In this document: positions 34,982 to 46,769 of the stretch, one piece after another
Layout: each line of letters starts with the position of its first letter
Numbering within the stretch: the first letter of the stretch is position 1
NCBI RefSeq assembly: GCF_949987515.2
Contig: NC_082703.1
Location: forward strand, 14,594,680 to 14,658,679
Source: Delphinus delphis
Lineage: Eukaryota > Chordata > Mammalia > Artiodactyla > Delphinidae
Reading direction: 5' to 3'
DNA length: 64,000 nt
Made by a program: the position numbers and the translations under genes
Notes under the pieces: generated by a model
The model's input: the letters and a program-made list of their open reading frames with translations, nothing else
What the model was told of the DNA's origin: nothing
Database searches by the model: none

Positions 34982-35258
34982 AATAACTCAGTTCAGCATG
35001 GACATACATACACTACCAAATGTAGAACAGATAGCTAGCGGGAAGCAGCCGCATGGCACAGGGAGACCAGCTCAGTGCTTTGTGACCACCTAGAGGGGCG
35101 GGATAGGGAGGGTGGGAGGGAGATGCAAGAGGGAGGGGATATGGGGATATATGTATATGTATAGCTGATTCACTTTGTTATACAGCAGAAACTAACACAA
35201 CATTGTAAAGCAACTATACTCCAATAAAGATGTTAAAATAAATAAATAACTCAGTTCA
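34982..35258 (+). mobile_element. Very short L1 3' UTR insertion
   Basis: 249 bp of L1 3' UTR (34996-35244) with a G-rich section (gggagggtgggagggag at 35108-35124) and the end tccaataaagatgttaaaat. An exact 14-bp duplication, aataactcagttca, flanks it at 34982-34995 and 35245-35258. It is strongly 5' truncated. Confidence 0.95.
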
Positions 35259-35785
35259 AATACAAGTCTCTTGTAAGTACCTCCTACTGGTAGAGCCAGA
35301 CTCACATCCAAAAATCCCAGTTCTATGAAAATCTGGAAGGAAGGTGAAATGGTCTTTGAGTGACGCATTCCATTGTGTTAACCATGATCCTTATCTTGCA
35401 CCATAACAACAACAAATTACAAAGGTGTTACAGGAAAATATAGGCAACCATTTTTATCATCATGGGAAGGGGAAAGATTTCATAAACAAAATACAAACCC
35501 CAGAAACCCCTTATGAGCAACTGACAGCTTCAACTACCTAAAAGTTTAAAGCTCATATATGAAAAAAGATACACAAACAAAATTAAAAAGACTTGCAGCT
35601 GACTGATAGACAATATATGTCATATGTTAGACCTCTGCAAGGAAGTGGGGCGGGAAGTCCCCCTGGTGCTGCCAGCGCTCTGCTGTGCGAGGCAGGTCAT
35701 GCGGCTCCTCTGGATTTCACCTGCCTCAGCTGGAAAACGAGGGGCATGACCTAGCTGCTTTCCAGACCCACAGGCATGTCCGAAG
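35259..35785. other. Unique DNA, no gene recognised
   Basis: Nothing recognised; GC rises after 35630. Confidence 0.4.
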
Positions 35786-36075
35786 CTGAAGTCATCACCT
35801 GCTCCCAAACCTGCTCTGTCTCCCAGGCCCCCATCTCAGCCAATGGCCCTGCTCCCCACCCAGTCACCCAGACCAGAAACCTGGGGGTCGTTTAGAATGC
35901 TCCCTTCCCTTCACCCACCGTCTCCTCCGTTGCAGGTCCTGCCCCTTCTCCCTCCTACATGTCTCCCAGTGCGGCCATCTGAATTCCAGCCCCAGCAACA
36001 TCACCATCTCTGCTGCCTACTGCACAAGTCCCAGCCTCCACTGCACCCTCCTATTCTTCTTCCACACAGAAGCCA
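35786..36075 (+). repeat. L2 LINE ORF2-end fragment
   Basis: ctgctcccaaacctgctc, cagaaacctgggggtcg and ccatctctgctgcctac follow the same L2 region as 31020-31435. It explains the open frame of 105 codons at 35843-36160. Confidence 0.6.
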
Positions 36076-36260
36076 TGTGAGGGATCACACTTATATTAAG
36101 ATCTGGGTTTTTAAAATTTTAAAAATACTCAACACAATGACTTTTAACGTTCAGAACTGATACTTTCATACTGTAGTTGGGACAATACAGCAGTGGAGCT
36201 TTTGTGGAAGGTTATTGAGGAACATCCATCAAATTTTTAAATGTACTATAAATATCCTTT

Positions 36261-36471
36261 TTCTTTTTCTTTTTTTTTTTTCGTACGCGGGCCTGTCACT
36301 GTTGTGGCCTCTCCCGTTGTGGAGCACAGGCTCCGGACGTGCAGGCTCAGCGGCCATGGCTCACGGGTCCAGCCACTCCGCGGCATGTGGGATCTTCCCG
36401 GACCGGGGCACGAACCTGTGTCCCCTGCATCGGCAGGCGGACTCTCAACCACTGCGCCACCAGGGAAGCCC
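36261..36471 (-). mobile_element. CHR-type SINE, short class
   Basis: T-rich tail at the left, then cgtacgcgggcctg, and the head as caccagggaagccc. Target duplication aaatatccttt at 36250-36260 and aaacatccttt at 36475-36485. Confidence 0.93.
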
Positions 36472-36485
36472 GTAAAACATCCTTT

Positions 36486-36995
36486 GACACTGATATTGTA
36501 CCTGGCACTTTCCGACCTGCAGGAATACTCACACACGTGCCTATAGGGATGTATGCAGTGACCTTCACTACAGCAATTCAAAATAATAAATATTCAGTAA
36601 ATGTAAATTTCTATCAATAGAGACATGATTAAATAAAATGCAGTAAATCCACAGGATGGATGTTGCAACCGCAGTTAAAAAAAGAATGAGGCAAATCTGT
36701 CTGTATGGATATGAGTTTTCAAGATATAATGGTTGAATAAATGAAACAAGTTGTAGAATAATACCTGCAGTAGGATAACACCTATGTGTTGAAAAGCTGC
36801 TCTCCATCATATTTGTAGGGGCAAATACTTGTTGGCAACTGCACAGAAGTCTAGAGGCATAACACACACCCCTTAACAGAGGTGACTTCCGGGAAGGACA
36901 ATACAGCTGGGGTGGGAAAGAGGTTGTGAAAAGAGCCGTTTTTTAAATCTGTACATCTTCCTTATTGTTTAATATTTTACCAAAATATATTTGGA
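36486..36995 (+). repeat. Old L1 (L1M-type) 3' end
   Basis: attaaataaaatgcagtaaatcc, gttaaaaaaagaatgaggc, aacaagttgtagaataatacc and gtgacttccgggaaggac follow the ORF2 end of ancient L1M elements. The SINE at 36261-36471 inserted near its start. Confidence 0.55.
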
Positions 36996-38019
36996 TCTTA
37001 CAGTTAAAATTTAAAAGCTTATTTTGCTGCCATTATGATATTTGGCAATAAATACATATTTTTACATTTCAGGGCATCATTTGGGGCTGTTCAGCACAAT
37101 AACAATCATGGTAGGTGTTTTCAATGGTTAGCTATATTTTCTGAAATCAGGTTGTGCTTATATTTTGGATAATGGCCATATTCTTAATAATTAATTCCAT
37201 GTAATTTTTAACCACCTTGCTTATTCATGTGCGACACATTTCTTGATTTTATAACTGGAATAGTACTAATTCCTGAGCCTTCAGCAATAGTGTCGGCTTC
37301 CCGGTTGCCACCCCATTACTTTCTCCCCAAATTATTATATCCGTATTTTCCACCTCCATATAACCATGAATTTGTGACAAATCACAGAAACCACAAGGGA
37401 AAAGGAATAAATGATAGAACACTCTCAAAACCCTGTCTTTCCTGAAATAATGCAGCAGTATTGATTTAGAACAGTTGAATCATTACCATCTCTTCTGTAA
37501 ATACATCAATCAGACAGAAATAGCTCATGAGAACTGAATCTCTTCCTGCTTCAAAGTGCTCTCACTGTAGGGTAACTAAGAATCATGGAAGATTTGAAAT
37601 TGCAACAAAAGGAATTTAGGTCAAGTTTAATGATGGATTTCCCATCTGTGAATGTTATTAAATATTCACAGAATTATGAAACCCTGATGAACACCTATTC
37701 TAAGAAAAAAAAAATTGCACTTCTCTCCACCATCATTGATAGCACCTTAGCCATTCCACAAGCATTTTTTATTTTAATTTTTTAATCTTTTTTTCATGGT
37801 CAAAAGCTTCTACCACGAACATTTATTTCTGTTAAAGCAGATTATAAATTCTCATCAGTACAAATATATATAACTTACATTTATATATACATTCAAAAGT
37901 AAAAATGAGATGGGATCTCATGTTGTTACGAGAGGTCAAGTGGCTGCAACTGGCAAATGGGATGTTCTGCTCACCACAAGGGAGAGGGATGGACACACAC
38001 ACCCACACACACATGCAGT
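36996..38019. other. Unique AT-rich DNA
   Basis: No gene recognised. Confidence 0.4.
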
Positions 38020-38500
38020 CACAAGCATTTTTTAAATGCATCCCAGGTGCCACGTTCTGTGCCTGTCACTGGGAAATAGAGAAATAAATGACACCTGATC
38101 CTACACGCAAAGAACTTATCAAACCTGTAGGAGGAATGACATGCATTCATCTGCCCATTTGATCTTTCACTCAGTCATTTGTTGACAAGCATTACTGACT
38201 GCTTACAAATGCCAACACTGGGCTAAGACTAGGGATACAGTGGTGCCCATACTAAACTATGAAAGTACAGTAAGAAAACAAAGTTTGGTAACAGAGCAGA
38301 GCAAGATTATTCCATGTGACAGGAAATAAACCTTCACACAAAGGACATTTGAGCTGAGTCATAGGAAGGGTTTTAATAGGTACAGACACAAGAGGAGGGA
38401 ATTTCAGGTTGAAGAAATAGTGGGAGCAAAAGGAAGAGAAACATGATAGTAGAGGATAGACTGGCCTAGAGCCTCAGGCATAAGTGAAACTCAGTATGTG
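38020..38500 (-). repeat. L2 LINE fragments, two 3' ends
   Basis: 38030-38130 (ccaggtgccacgttctgtg, gagaaataaatgacacctg) and 38165-38450 (gggctaagactagggatac, acatttgagctgagtcatagg, gtgggagcaaaaggaag) are antisense L2 end regions. The second carries on further into the element. Confidence 0.5.
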
Positions 38501-38504
38501 ACAA

Positions 38505-38648
38505 ACACCATAGGGTATTAGGTGCTTAAAAAACAACCCCAAATCTCAATAGCTCACATCCCATCACAGTCAAATTTAGTATTCAGTGGGTAGCCTTCCA
38601 CATGGAGATTAATGGACCTATGCATCTACTATTTCTGTCTTCCATATG

Positions 38649-38689
<41 letters not shown>

Positions 38690-38920
38690 CTGAGAGAGAG
38701 AGAGAGACAAAGAGAGACAGAGAGAGAGAGAGATCATGCCACAGAGGAGATTGCAGGGAGTAAGACCAAGATTGGAAGGGCATACACATCACTTCTGCCC
38801 ACATTCTACAGCCAGAAGTAAGTTACACGGACATGGTCCCACTAAACAGACGGGGCTAGGTCATTTCCCCGAGTGCCGAGGACGTAAGCAGACCTGGTTT
38901 ATAATCACTTAGCATTGTCT
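38505..38920. repeat. Possible old LTR-like repeat with microsatellite
   Basis: ccccaaatctcaatagctc at its left and ggaagggcatacacatcac with ttctgcccacattctac at its right resemble parts of an old LTR-like repeat. A TG/GA repeat sits in the middle. Weak call. Confidence 0.3.
38653..38733. repeat. (TG)17-(GA)n compound microsatellite
   Basis: (TG)17 at 38653-38686, then GA-rich repeat at 38691-38733. Confidence 0.97.
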
Positions 38921-39582
38921 GTGCCACAGAAACAAGATAATCTATGAAGGTGATTCATTTAAGACGATTCTTGCTTAGCATTTAAGTATTTAGTACTGAA
39001 GTATTAATTCACTGACTGTAATCACCATCATGTATATTGCAAGCAGACGTTTTGCAAGTAACTGTTTTGCAAGACGATGTGCTAGACTCTGAACGTGCAA
39101 GAAGTGACAGAATACACTGAAAGAGCTTACAATCGAGGCAGGGATCAGGACTTACACATAATGAGAGAAGTAACACAGTGTAACATACAGTAAGTGCCAC
39201 GGGACAGAGCAACACTGACTTTGGCTTCAGTTTCTGATTCATACGTTACTACAAAAAAGGAAGCACATATAATGTTCTCTGGATTTTCTTACAGTTCTAT
39301 GGTAGGCTTACGGTGTTCTCCAAACACAGAGACACATACAGTATTGCCCCTTTAAAACTCAGAGCTTCGAAAAAGAAAACTGAAGACCTTGTACAGAGAG
39401 CAGTATTTGCTCTCTGAGGGGAGATACAATTCATACAGCTGTCACGGTGACTTATTCAGTAAGGCTTCTGAAGGAAGTTAGCTGACTTCCTGACAAGTAA
39501 AAACAAAAAAGGAAATAAAACTTGTGACGTTTTATTGGGATCATTTACATTTGTCATGTAGAGGTGGTCTACCATAATCATT
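38921..39582. other. Unique DNA with a weak L2 trace
   Basis: 39075-39190 (gctagactctgaacgtg, aagagcttacaatcgagg) looks like an antisense L2 end. No gene seen. Confidence 0.4.
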
Positions 39583-39598
39583 AAGAAAACTGGCGTTA

Positions 39599-41740
39599 GG
39601 GGAGGAGCTTCAAGATGGCGGAAGAGTAAGACGTGGAGATCACCTTCCTCCCCACAAATACATCAGAAATACATCGACATGTGGAACAATTCCTAAAGAA
39701 CACCTACTGAACGCTGGCAGAAGACCTCAGACCTCCCAAAAGGCAAGGAACTCCCCACGTACCTGGGTAGGGCAAAAGAGAAAAGAAAACACAGAGACAA
39801 AATAATAGGGACAGGACCTGCATCAGTGGGAGGGAGCTGTGAAGGAGGAAAGGTTTCCACACACTAGAAGCCCCTTCGCGGGCAGAGACTGCGGGTGGCG
39901 GAGCTGGGAGCTTCGGAGCCGCGGAGGAGAGCGCAGCCACAGGGGTGCGGAAGGCAAAGCGGAGAGATTTCTGCACAGAGGATCGGTGCCGATTGGCACT
40001 CACCAGCCCGAGAGGCTTGTCTGCTCACCCGCAGGGTCAGACGGGGCTGGGAGCTGAGGCTCGGGCTTCGGTTGGAGCGCAGGGAGAGGACTGGGGTTGG
40101 CAGCATGAACACAGCCTGCAGGGGGTTAGTGCGCCACAGCTAGCCGGGAGGGAGCCCGGGAAAAAGTCTGGAGCTGCCGAAGAGGCAAGAGACTTTTTCT
40201 TGCTTCTTTGCTTCCTGGTGCGCGAGGAGAGGGGATTCAGAGCGCCGGTTAAAGGAGCTCCAGAGATGGGCGCGAGCCACGGCTAAAAGCGCGGACCCCA
40301 GAGACGGGCATGGGACGCTAAGGCTGCTGCTGCCACCACCAAGAAGCCTGTGAGCAAACACAGGTCACTCTCCACACCTCCCCTCCCGGGAGCCTGTGCA
40401 GCCCGCCACTGCCAGGGTCCCATGATCCAGGGACAACTTCCCTGGGAGAACGCGCGCCTCAGGCTGGTGCAAAGTCATGGCGGCCTCTGCCGTCGCAGGC
40501 TCACACCGCACTCCGTACCTCTCCCTCCCCCTGGCCTGAGTGGGCTAGAGTCCCCGAATCAGCTGCTTCTTTAACCCCGTCCTGTCTGAGAGAAGAACAG
40601 ATACCCTCAGGTGACCTACACGCAGAGGCGGATCCAAATCCAAAGCTGAACCCCGGGAGCTGTGTGAACAAAGAAGAGAAAGGAAAATGCCTCCCAGGAG
40701 CCTCAGGAGCAGCGGATTAAATCTCCACAATCAACTTGATGTACCCTGCATCTCTGGAATACCTGCATAGACAACAAATCATCCCAAATTGAGGAGGTGG
40801 ACTTAGGGAGCAAAGCTATATATATATTTTTCCTTTTTCTCTTTTTGTGAGTGTGTATGTGTATGCTTCTGTGTGTGACTTTGTCTGGATAGCTTTGCTT
40901 TTACCATTTGTCCTAGGGTTCTGTCCTTCCGTTTTTTTTTTTGTTTTGTTTTGTTTTTTATGCGGTATGTGGGCCTCTCACTGCTGTGGCCTCTCCCGTT
41001 GCCGAGCGCAGGCTCAGCGGCCATGGCTCACGGGCCCAGCCGCTCCGCGGCATGTGGGATCTTCCCGGACCGGCGCACGAACCCCTGTCCCCTGCATCGG
41101 CAGGTGGACTCTCAACCACTGCACCACCATGGAAGCCCTTTGTTTTTACTTTAAAAATTTTTTTTTCTTAATGATTATTTTTTATTTTAATAACTTTATT
41201 TTATTTTATCTTCTTTCTTTCTATTTTTTCTTTCTTTTATTCTGAGCTGTGTGGAGGACAGGCTCTTGGTGCTCCACCAGGCGTCAGTGCTGTGCCTCTG
41301 AGGTGGGAGAGCCAAGTTCAGGACACTGGTCCACAAGAGACCTCCCAGCTCCACATAATATCAAACAGCGAAAATCTCCCAGAGATCTCCATCTCAACAC
41401 CAACCCCCAGCTTCACTCAACGACCAGCAAGATACAGTGCTGGACACCCTATGCCAAACAACTAGCAAGGCAGGAACACAACCCCATCCATTAGCAGAGA
41501 GGCTGCCTAAAATCATAATAAGGCCACAGACACCCCAAAATACACCACCAGACGTGGACCTGCCCACCAGAAAGACAAGATCCAGCCTCATCCACCAGAA
41601 CACAGGCACTAGTCCCCTCCACCAGGAAGCCAACACAACCCACTGAACCAACCTTAGCCACTGGGGACAGACACCAAAACCAACGGGAACTACGAACATG
41701 CAGCCTGCAAAAAGGAGACCCCAAACAAGTAAGTTAAGCA
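39599..41740 (+). promoter_or_regulatory. L1 5' UTR with internal promoter and YY1-type site
   Basis: The L1 5' UTR acts as a sense RNA polymerase II promoter. Here the first bases carry caagatggcgg (39611-39621), which fits the YY1 core AANATGGCG that sets the L1 start site. The region to about 40550 is GC- and CpG-rich. A SINE at 40932-41138 interrupts the A/T-rich downstream part. Whether it is still active cannot be judged from sequence. Confidence 0.65.
40932..41138 (-). mobile_element. CHR-type SINE, short class, nested in L1 5' UTR
   Basis: T-run at the left, then tatgcggtatgtggg, and the head as caccaccatggaagccc at the right. It lacks one short segment (ctccggacgcg) seen in sister copies. 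Both sides are T-rich L1 sequence, so the target duplication cannot be resolved. It inserted after the L1. Confidence 0.92.
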
Positions 41741-41742
41741 AA

Positions 41743-42633
41743 ATGAGAAGACAGAAAAACACACAGCAGATGAAGGAGCAAGATAAAAACCCACCAGACC
41801 TAACAAATGAAGAGGAAATAGGCAGCCTACCTGAAAAAGAATTCAGAGTAATGATAGTAAAGATGATCCAAAATCTTGGAAATAGAATAGAGAAAATGCA
41901 AGAAACATTTAACAAGGACCTAGAAGAACTAAAGAGCAAACAAGCAATGATGAACAACACGATAAATGAAATTTAAAATACTCTAGAAGGGATCAACAGC
42001 AGAATAACTGAGGGAGAAGAACGGATAAGTGACTTAGGAAGATAACATAGTGGAAATAACTACTGCAGAGCAGAATAAAGAAGAAACAATGAAAAGAACT
42101 GAGGACAGTCTCAGAGACCTCTGGGACAACATTAAATGCACCAACATTCGAATTATAGGGGTCCCAGAAGAAGAAGAGAAAAAGAAAGGGACTGAGAAAA
42201 TATTTGAAGAGATTATAGTTGAAAACTTTCCTAATATGGGAAAGGAAATAGTTAATCAAGTCCAGGAAGCACAGAGAGTCCCATACAGGATAAATCCAAG
42301 GAGAAACACGCCAAGACACGTATTAATCAAACTATCAAAAATTAAATACAAAGAAAATTATTAAAAGCAGCGGGGGAAAAACAACAAATAACACACAAGG
42401 GAATCCCCATAAGGTTAACAGCTGATCTTTCAGCAGAAATTCTGCAAGCCAGAAGAGAGTGGCAGGACATATTTAAAGTGATGAAGGAGAAAAACCTACA
42501 ACCAAGATTACTCTACCCAGCAAGGATCTCATTCAGATTTGATGGAGAAATTAAAACCTTTACAGACAAGCAAAAGCTGAGAGAGTTCAGCACCACAAAC
42601 CAGCTTTATAACAAATGCTAAAGGGTCTTCTCT
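41743..42633 (+). pseudogene. L1 ORF1 remnant
   Basis: Opens MRRQKNTQQMKEQ at 41743 (an in-frame ATG 15 codons earlier also exists). It is open to an early stop at about 41974, then resumes in another frame at 42050-42364 (ITTAEQNKEET ... RVPYRINPRRN) to another stop. The coiled-coil and RNA-binding parts are recognisable but no intact protein is possible. Confidence 0.88.
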
Positions 42634-42699
42634 AGGCGGGAAACACAACAGAAGGAAAAGACCTACAATAACAAACCCAAAACAATTAAGGAAATAGGA

Positions 42700-45600
42700 A
42701 TAGGAACATACATATCGATAATTACCTTAAATGTAAATGGATTAAATGCTCCAACCAAAAGACATAAACTGGCTGAATGGATACAAAACCAAGACATGTA
42801 TATATGCTGTCTACAAGAGACCCACTTCAGACCTAGGGACACATACAGACTGAAAGTGAGGGGTTGGAAAAAGATATTCCATGCAAATGGAAACCAAAAG
42901 AAAGCTGGAGTAGCAACTCTCATATCAGACAAAATAGACTTTAAAATAAAGACTATTACAAGAGACAAAGAAGGACACTACATAATGATCAAGGGATCGA
43001 TCCAAGAAGAAGATATAACAATTGTAAATATTTATGCACCCAACATAGGAGCAACTCAATACATAAGGCAAATACTAACAGCCATAAAAGGAGAAATCAA
43101 CAGTAACACATTCATAGTAGGGGACTTTAACACCCCTACTATGGACTTTCACCAATGGACAGATCATCTAAAATGAAAATAAATAAGGAAACACAAGCTT
43201 TAAATGACACATTAAACAAGATGGACTTAATTGATATTTATAGGACATTCCATCCCAAAACAACAGAATACACATTCTTCTCAAGTGCTCATGGAACATT
43301 CTCCAGGATAGATCATATCTTGGGTCACAAATCAAGCCTTAGTAAATTTAAGAAAATTGAAATTGTATCAAGTATCTTTTCCGACCACAACGCTATGAGA
43401 CTAGATATCAGTTACATGAAAAAATCTGTAAAAAAATACAAGCACATGGAGGCTAAACAATACACTACTTAATAACCAAGAGATCACTGAAGAAATCAAA
43501 GAGGAAATCAAAAAATACCTAGAAACAAATGACATGGAAAACACGATGACCCAAAACCTATGGGATGCAGCAAAAGCAGTTCTAAGAGGGAAGTTTGTAG
43601 CAATACAATCCTACCTTAAGAAACAACTCAAATAAACAACCTAACCTTACACCTGAAGTAATTAGAGAAAGAGGAACAAAAATCCCCAAAGTTAGCAGAA
43701 GGAAAGAAATCATAAAGATCAGATTAGAAATAAATGAAAAAGAAATGAAGGAAACTATAGCAAAGATCAATAAAACTAAAAGCTGGTTCTTTGAGAAGAT
43801 AAACAAAATTGATAAACCATTAGCCACACTCATCAAGAAAAAAAGGGAGAAGACTGAAATCAGTAGAATTAGAAATGAAAAAGGAGAAGTAACAATGAAC
43901 ACTGCAGAAATACAAAGGATCATGAGAGATTACTACAAGCAACTCTATGCCAATAAAATGGACAACCTGGAAGAAATGCACAAATTCTTAAAAATGCACA
44001 ACCTTCCGAGACTGAACCAGGAAGAAATAGAAAATATGAACAGACCAATCACAAGCACTGAAATTGAAACAGTGATTAAAAATCTTCCAACAAACAAAAG
44101 CCCAGGACCAGATGGCTTCACAGGTGAATTTATCAAACATTTAGGGAAGAAAGAGCTAACACCTGTCCTTCTCAAACTCTTCCAAAATATAGCAGAGGGA
44201 GGAACACTCCGAAACTCATTCTACGAGGCCACCATCACCCTGATACCAAAACCAAAGATGTCACAGAGAAAGAAAACTACAGGCCAATATCACTGATGAA
44301 CATAGATGCAAAAATCCTCAACAAAATACTAGCAAACAGAATCCAACAGCACATTAAAAGGATCATGCACCATGATCAAGTGGGGTTTATCCCAGGAATG
44401 AAAGGATTCTTCAAAATACGCAAATCAATCAATGTGATACACCATGTTAACAAATTGAAGGAGAAAAACCATATGATCATCTCAATAGATGCACAGAAAG
44501 CTTTTGACAAAATTCAACATCCATTTATGATAAAAACCCTCCAGAAAGTAGGCATAGACTACTTTCCTCAGCATAATAAAGGCCATATATGACAAACCCA
44601 CAGCCAACATCGTCCTCAATGGTGAAAAACTGAAACCATTTCCATTAAGATCAGGAACAAGACAACGTTGCCCACTCTCACAACTATTATTCAACATAGT
44701 TTTGGAAGTTTTAGCCACAGCAATCAGAGAAGAAAAAGAAAGAAAAGGAATCCAAATCGGAAAAGAAGAAGTAAAGCTGTCACTGTTTGCAGATGACATG
44801 ATACTATACATAGAAAATCCTAAAGATGCCACCAGAAAACTACTAAAGCTAATCGATGAATTTGGTAAAGTAGCAGGATACAAAATTAATGCACAGAAAT
44901 CTCTAGCATTCCTATACACTAATGATGAAAAACCTGAAAGTGAAATTAAGAAAACACTCCCATTTACCACTGCAAAAAAAAGAATAAAATATCTAGGAAT
45001 AAACCTACCTCAGGAGACAAAAGACCTGTATGCATAAAATTATAAGACACTGATGAAAGAAATTAAAGATGATACAAATAGATGGAGAGATATACCATGT
45101 TCTTGGATTGGAAGAATCAACATTGTGAAAATGACTCTCCTACCCAAAGCAATCTACACATTCAGTGCAATCCCTGTGAAACTACCACTGGCATTTTTCA
45201 CAGAACTAGAAAAAAAAATTTCACAATTTGTATGGAAACGCAAAAGATCCCGAATAGCCAAAGCAATCTTGAGAACGAAAAACGGAGCTGGAGGAATCAG
45301 GCTCCCTGACTTCAGACTATACTACAAAGCTACAGTAATCAAGACAGTATGGTACTGGCACAAAAACAGAAATATAGATCAATGGAACAGGAGAGAAAGC
45401 CCAGAGATAAACCCACACACATATGGTCACCTTATCTTTGATAAAGGAGGAAGGAATGTACAGTGGAGAAAAGACAGCCTCTTCAATATGTGGTGCCAGG
45501 AAAACTGGACAGGTACATGTAAAAGTATGTAATTAGAACACTCCTTCACACCATACACAAAAATAAGCTCAAAATGGATTCAAGACCTAAATGTAAGGCC

Positions 45601-46100
45601 AGAAACTATCAAACTCTTAGAGGAAAACATAGGCAGAACAGTCTATGACATAAATCACAGCAAGATCCTTTTTGACCCATCTTCTAGAGAAATGGAAATA
45701 AAAATAAACAAATGGGACCTAATGAAACTTCAAAGCTTTTGTACAGCAAAGGAAACCATAAACAAGACCAAAAGACAACCCTCAGAATGGGAGAAAATAT
45801 TTGCAAATGAAGTAAATTAATCCCTCAAATTTACAAGCAGCTCAAAGAATTAATCCCCAAAATTTACAAGCAGCTCATGCAACTCAATATCAAAAAAACA
45901 AACAACCCAATCCAAAAATGGGCAGAAGACCTAAATAGACATTTCTCCAAAGAAGATATAGAGACTGCCAACAAACAAATGAAGGAATGCTCAACATCAT
46001 TAGTCATTAGAGAAATGCAAATCAAAAGTACAATGAGATATCATCTCCCACTAGTCAGAATGGCCATCATCAAAAAATCTGCAAACAATAAATGCTGGAA
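42700..46100 (+). pseudogene. L1 ORF2 remnant, C-terminal Cys-His region deleted
   Basis: Open pieces at 42796-43176, 43155-43472, 43745-44296, 44296-44592, 44702-45037, 45053-45532 and 45877-46104 show the endonuclease (CLQETHF near 42805, SDHNAM near 43380) and the reverse transcriptase with FADDM at 44786-44800. Stops and frame changes separate them. The C-terminal Cys-His segment present in the 8-14 kb L1 is missing because of the deletion at about 46100. Confidence 0.9.
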
Positions 46101-46153
46101 ATAAATGCTCCAATAACAGTGCTTAATAACATGATATGTTGCACAAAGATACA
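46100..46153 (+). other. Deletion junction with filler DNA in L1
   Basis: About 480 bp present in the minus-strand L1 (between roughly 9145 and 8665) are missing here. In their place is a short repeat of aataaatgct (46087-46096 and again 46100-46109) and then 32 bases (46122-46153) identical to 46738-46769 in the 3' flank, outside the L1. Confidence 0.88.
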
Positions 46154-46499
46154 GATCTACTAGAGAATGGACTTGAGGATATGGGGAGGGGGAAGGGTAA
46201 GCTGTGACAAAGTGAGAGAGTGGCATGGACATATATAAACTACCAAATATAAAATGGATGGCTAGTGGGAAGCAGCTGCATAGCACAGGGAGATCAGCTC
46301 CGTGCTTTGTGAACACCTAGAGGGGTGGGATAGGGAAGTTGGGAGGGAGGGAGATGCAAGAGGGAAGAGATATGGGGACATATGTATATGTATAACTGAT
46401 TCACTTTGTTATACAGCAGAAACTAACACACCATTGTAAAGCAATTATACTCCAATAAAGATGTTAAAAAAAAAAAAGAATACTGTCGTTAAAGTTAGA

Positions 46500-46695
46500 A
46501 CCAAATCATTTCAAATCGCAGCCCCATCATTTATTGGCTTTGAGCAAGTTATTTAACTTCCTTTAAGCTCAGTTTCCCCATTTGTTAAAAAAAAGGATAA
46601 TAATTATGCTGCCTTGGGCTCTCCTGAGGACTATGTGAGTTAATGCATTGTTGTACTTTGTCCAACACCTGGCACATGATAAATATCTTTAAAAT
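46500..46695 (+). repeat. MIR SINE
   Basis: gagcaagttatttaacttcc, agctcagtttccccatttg, gataataattatgctgcc and acctggcacatgataaat follow MIR closely. The full-length L1 landed at its left edge. Confidence 0.85.
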
Positions 46696-46769
46696 TAATT
46701 TTTATGATTATGTTAAAATCAGTGTTTTGGGAGATTACTTAATAACATGATATGTTGCACAAAGATACA

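Larger units (their letters stand above)
39583..46491 (+). mobile_element. Full-length L1 with target-site duplication
   Basis: The body is 39599-46475 (6877 bp including one nested SINE). It starts ggggaggagcttcaagatgg, the canonical L1 5' end, and runs through 5' UTR, ORF1, ORF2 and 3' UTR to a poly(A) tail. Flanking repeats aagaaaactggcgtta (39583-39598) and aagaatactgtcgtta (46476-46491) match at 14 of 16. Both reading frames carry stops and frame changes, so it cannot retrotranspose by itself. A deletion with filler lies at about 46100-46153. Confidence 0.95.
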
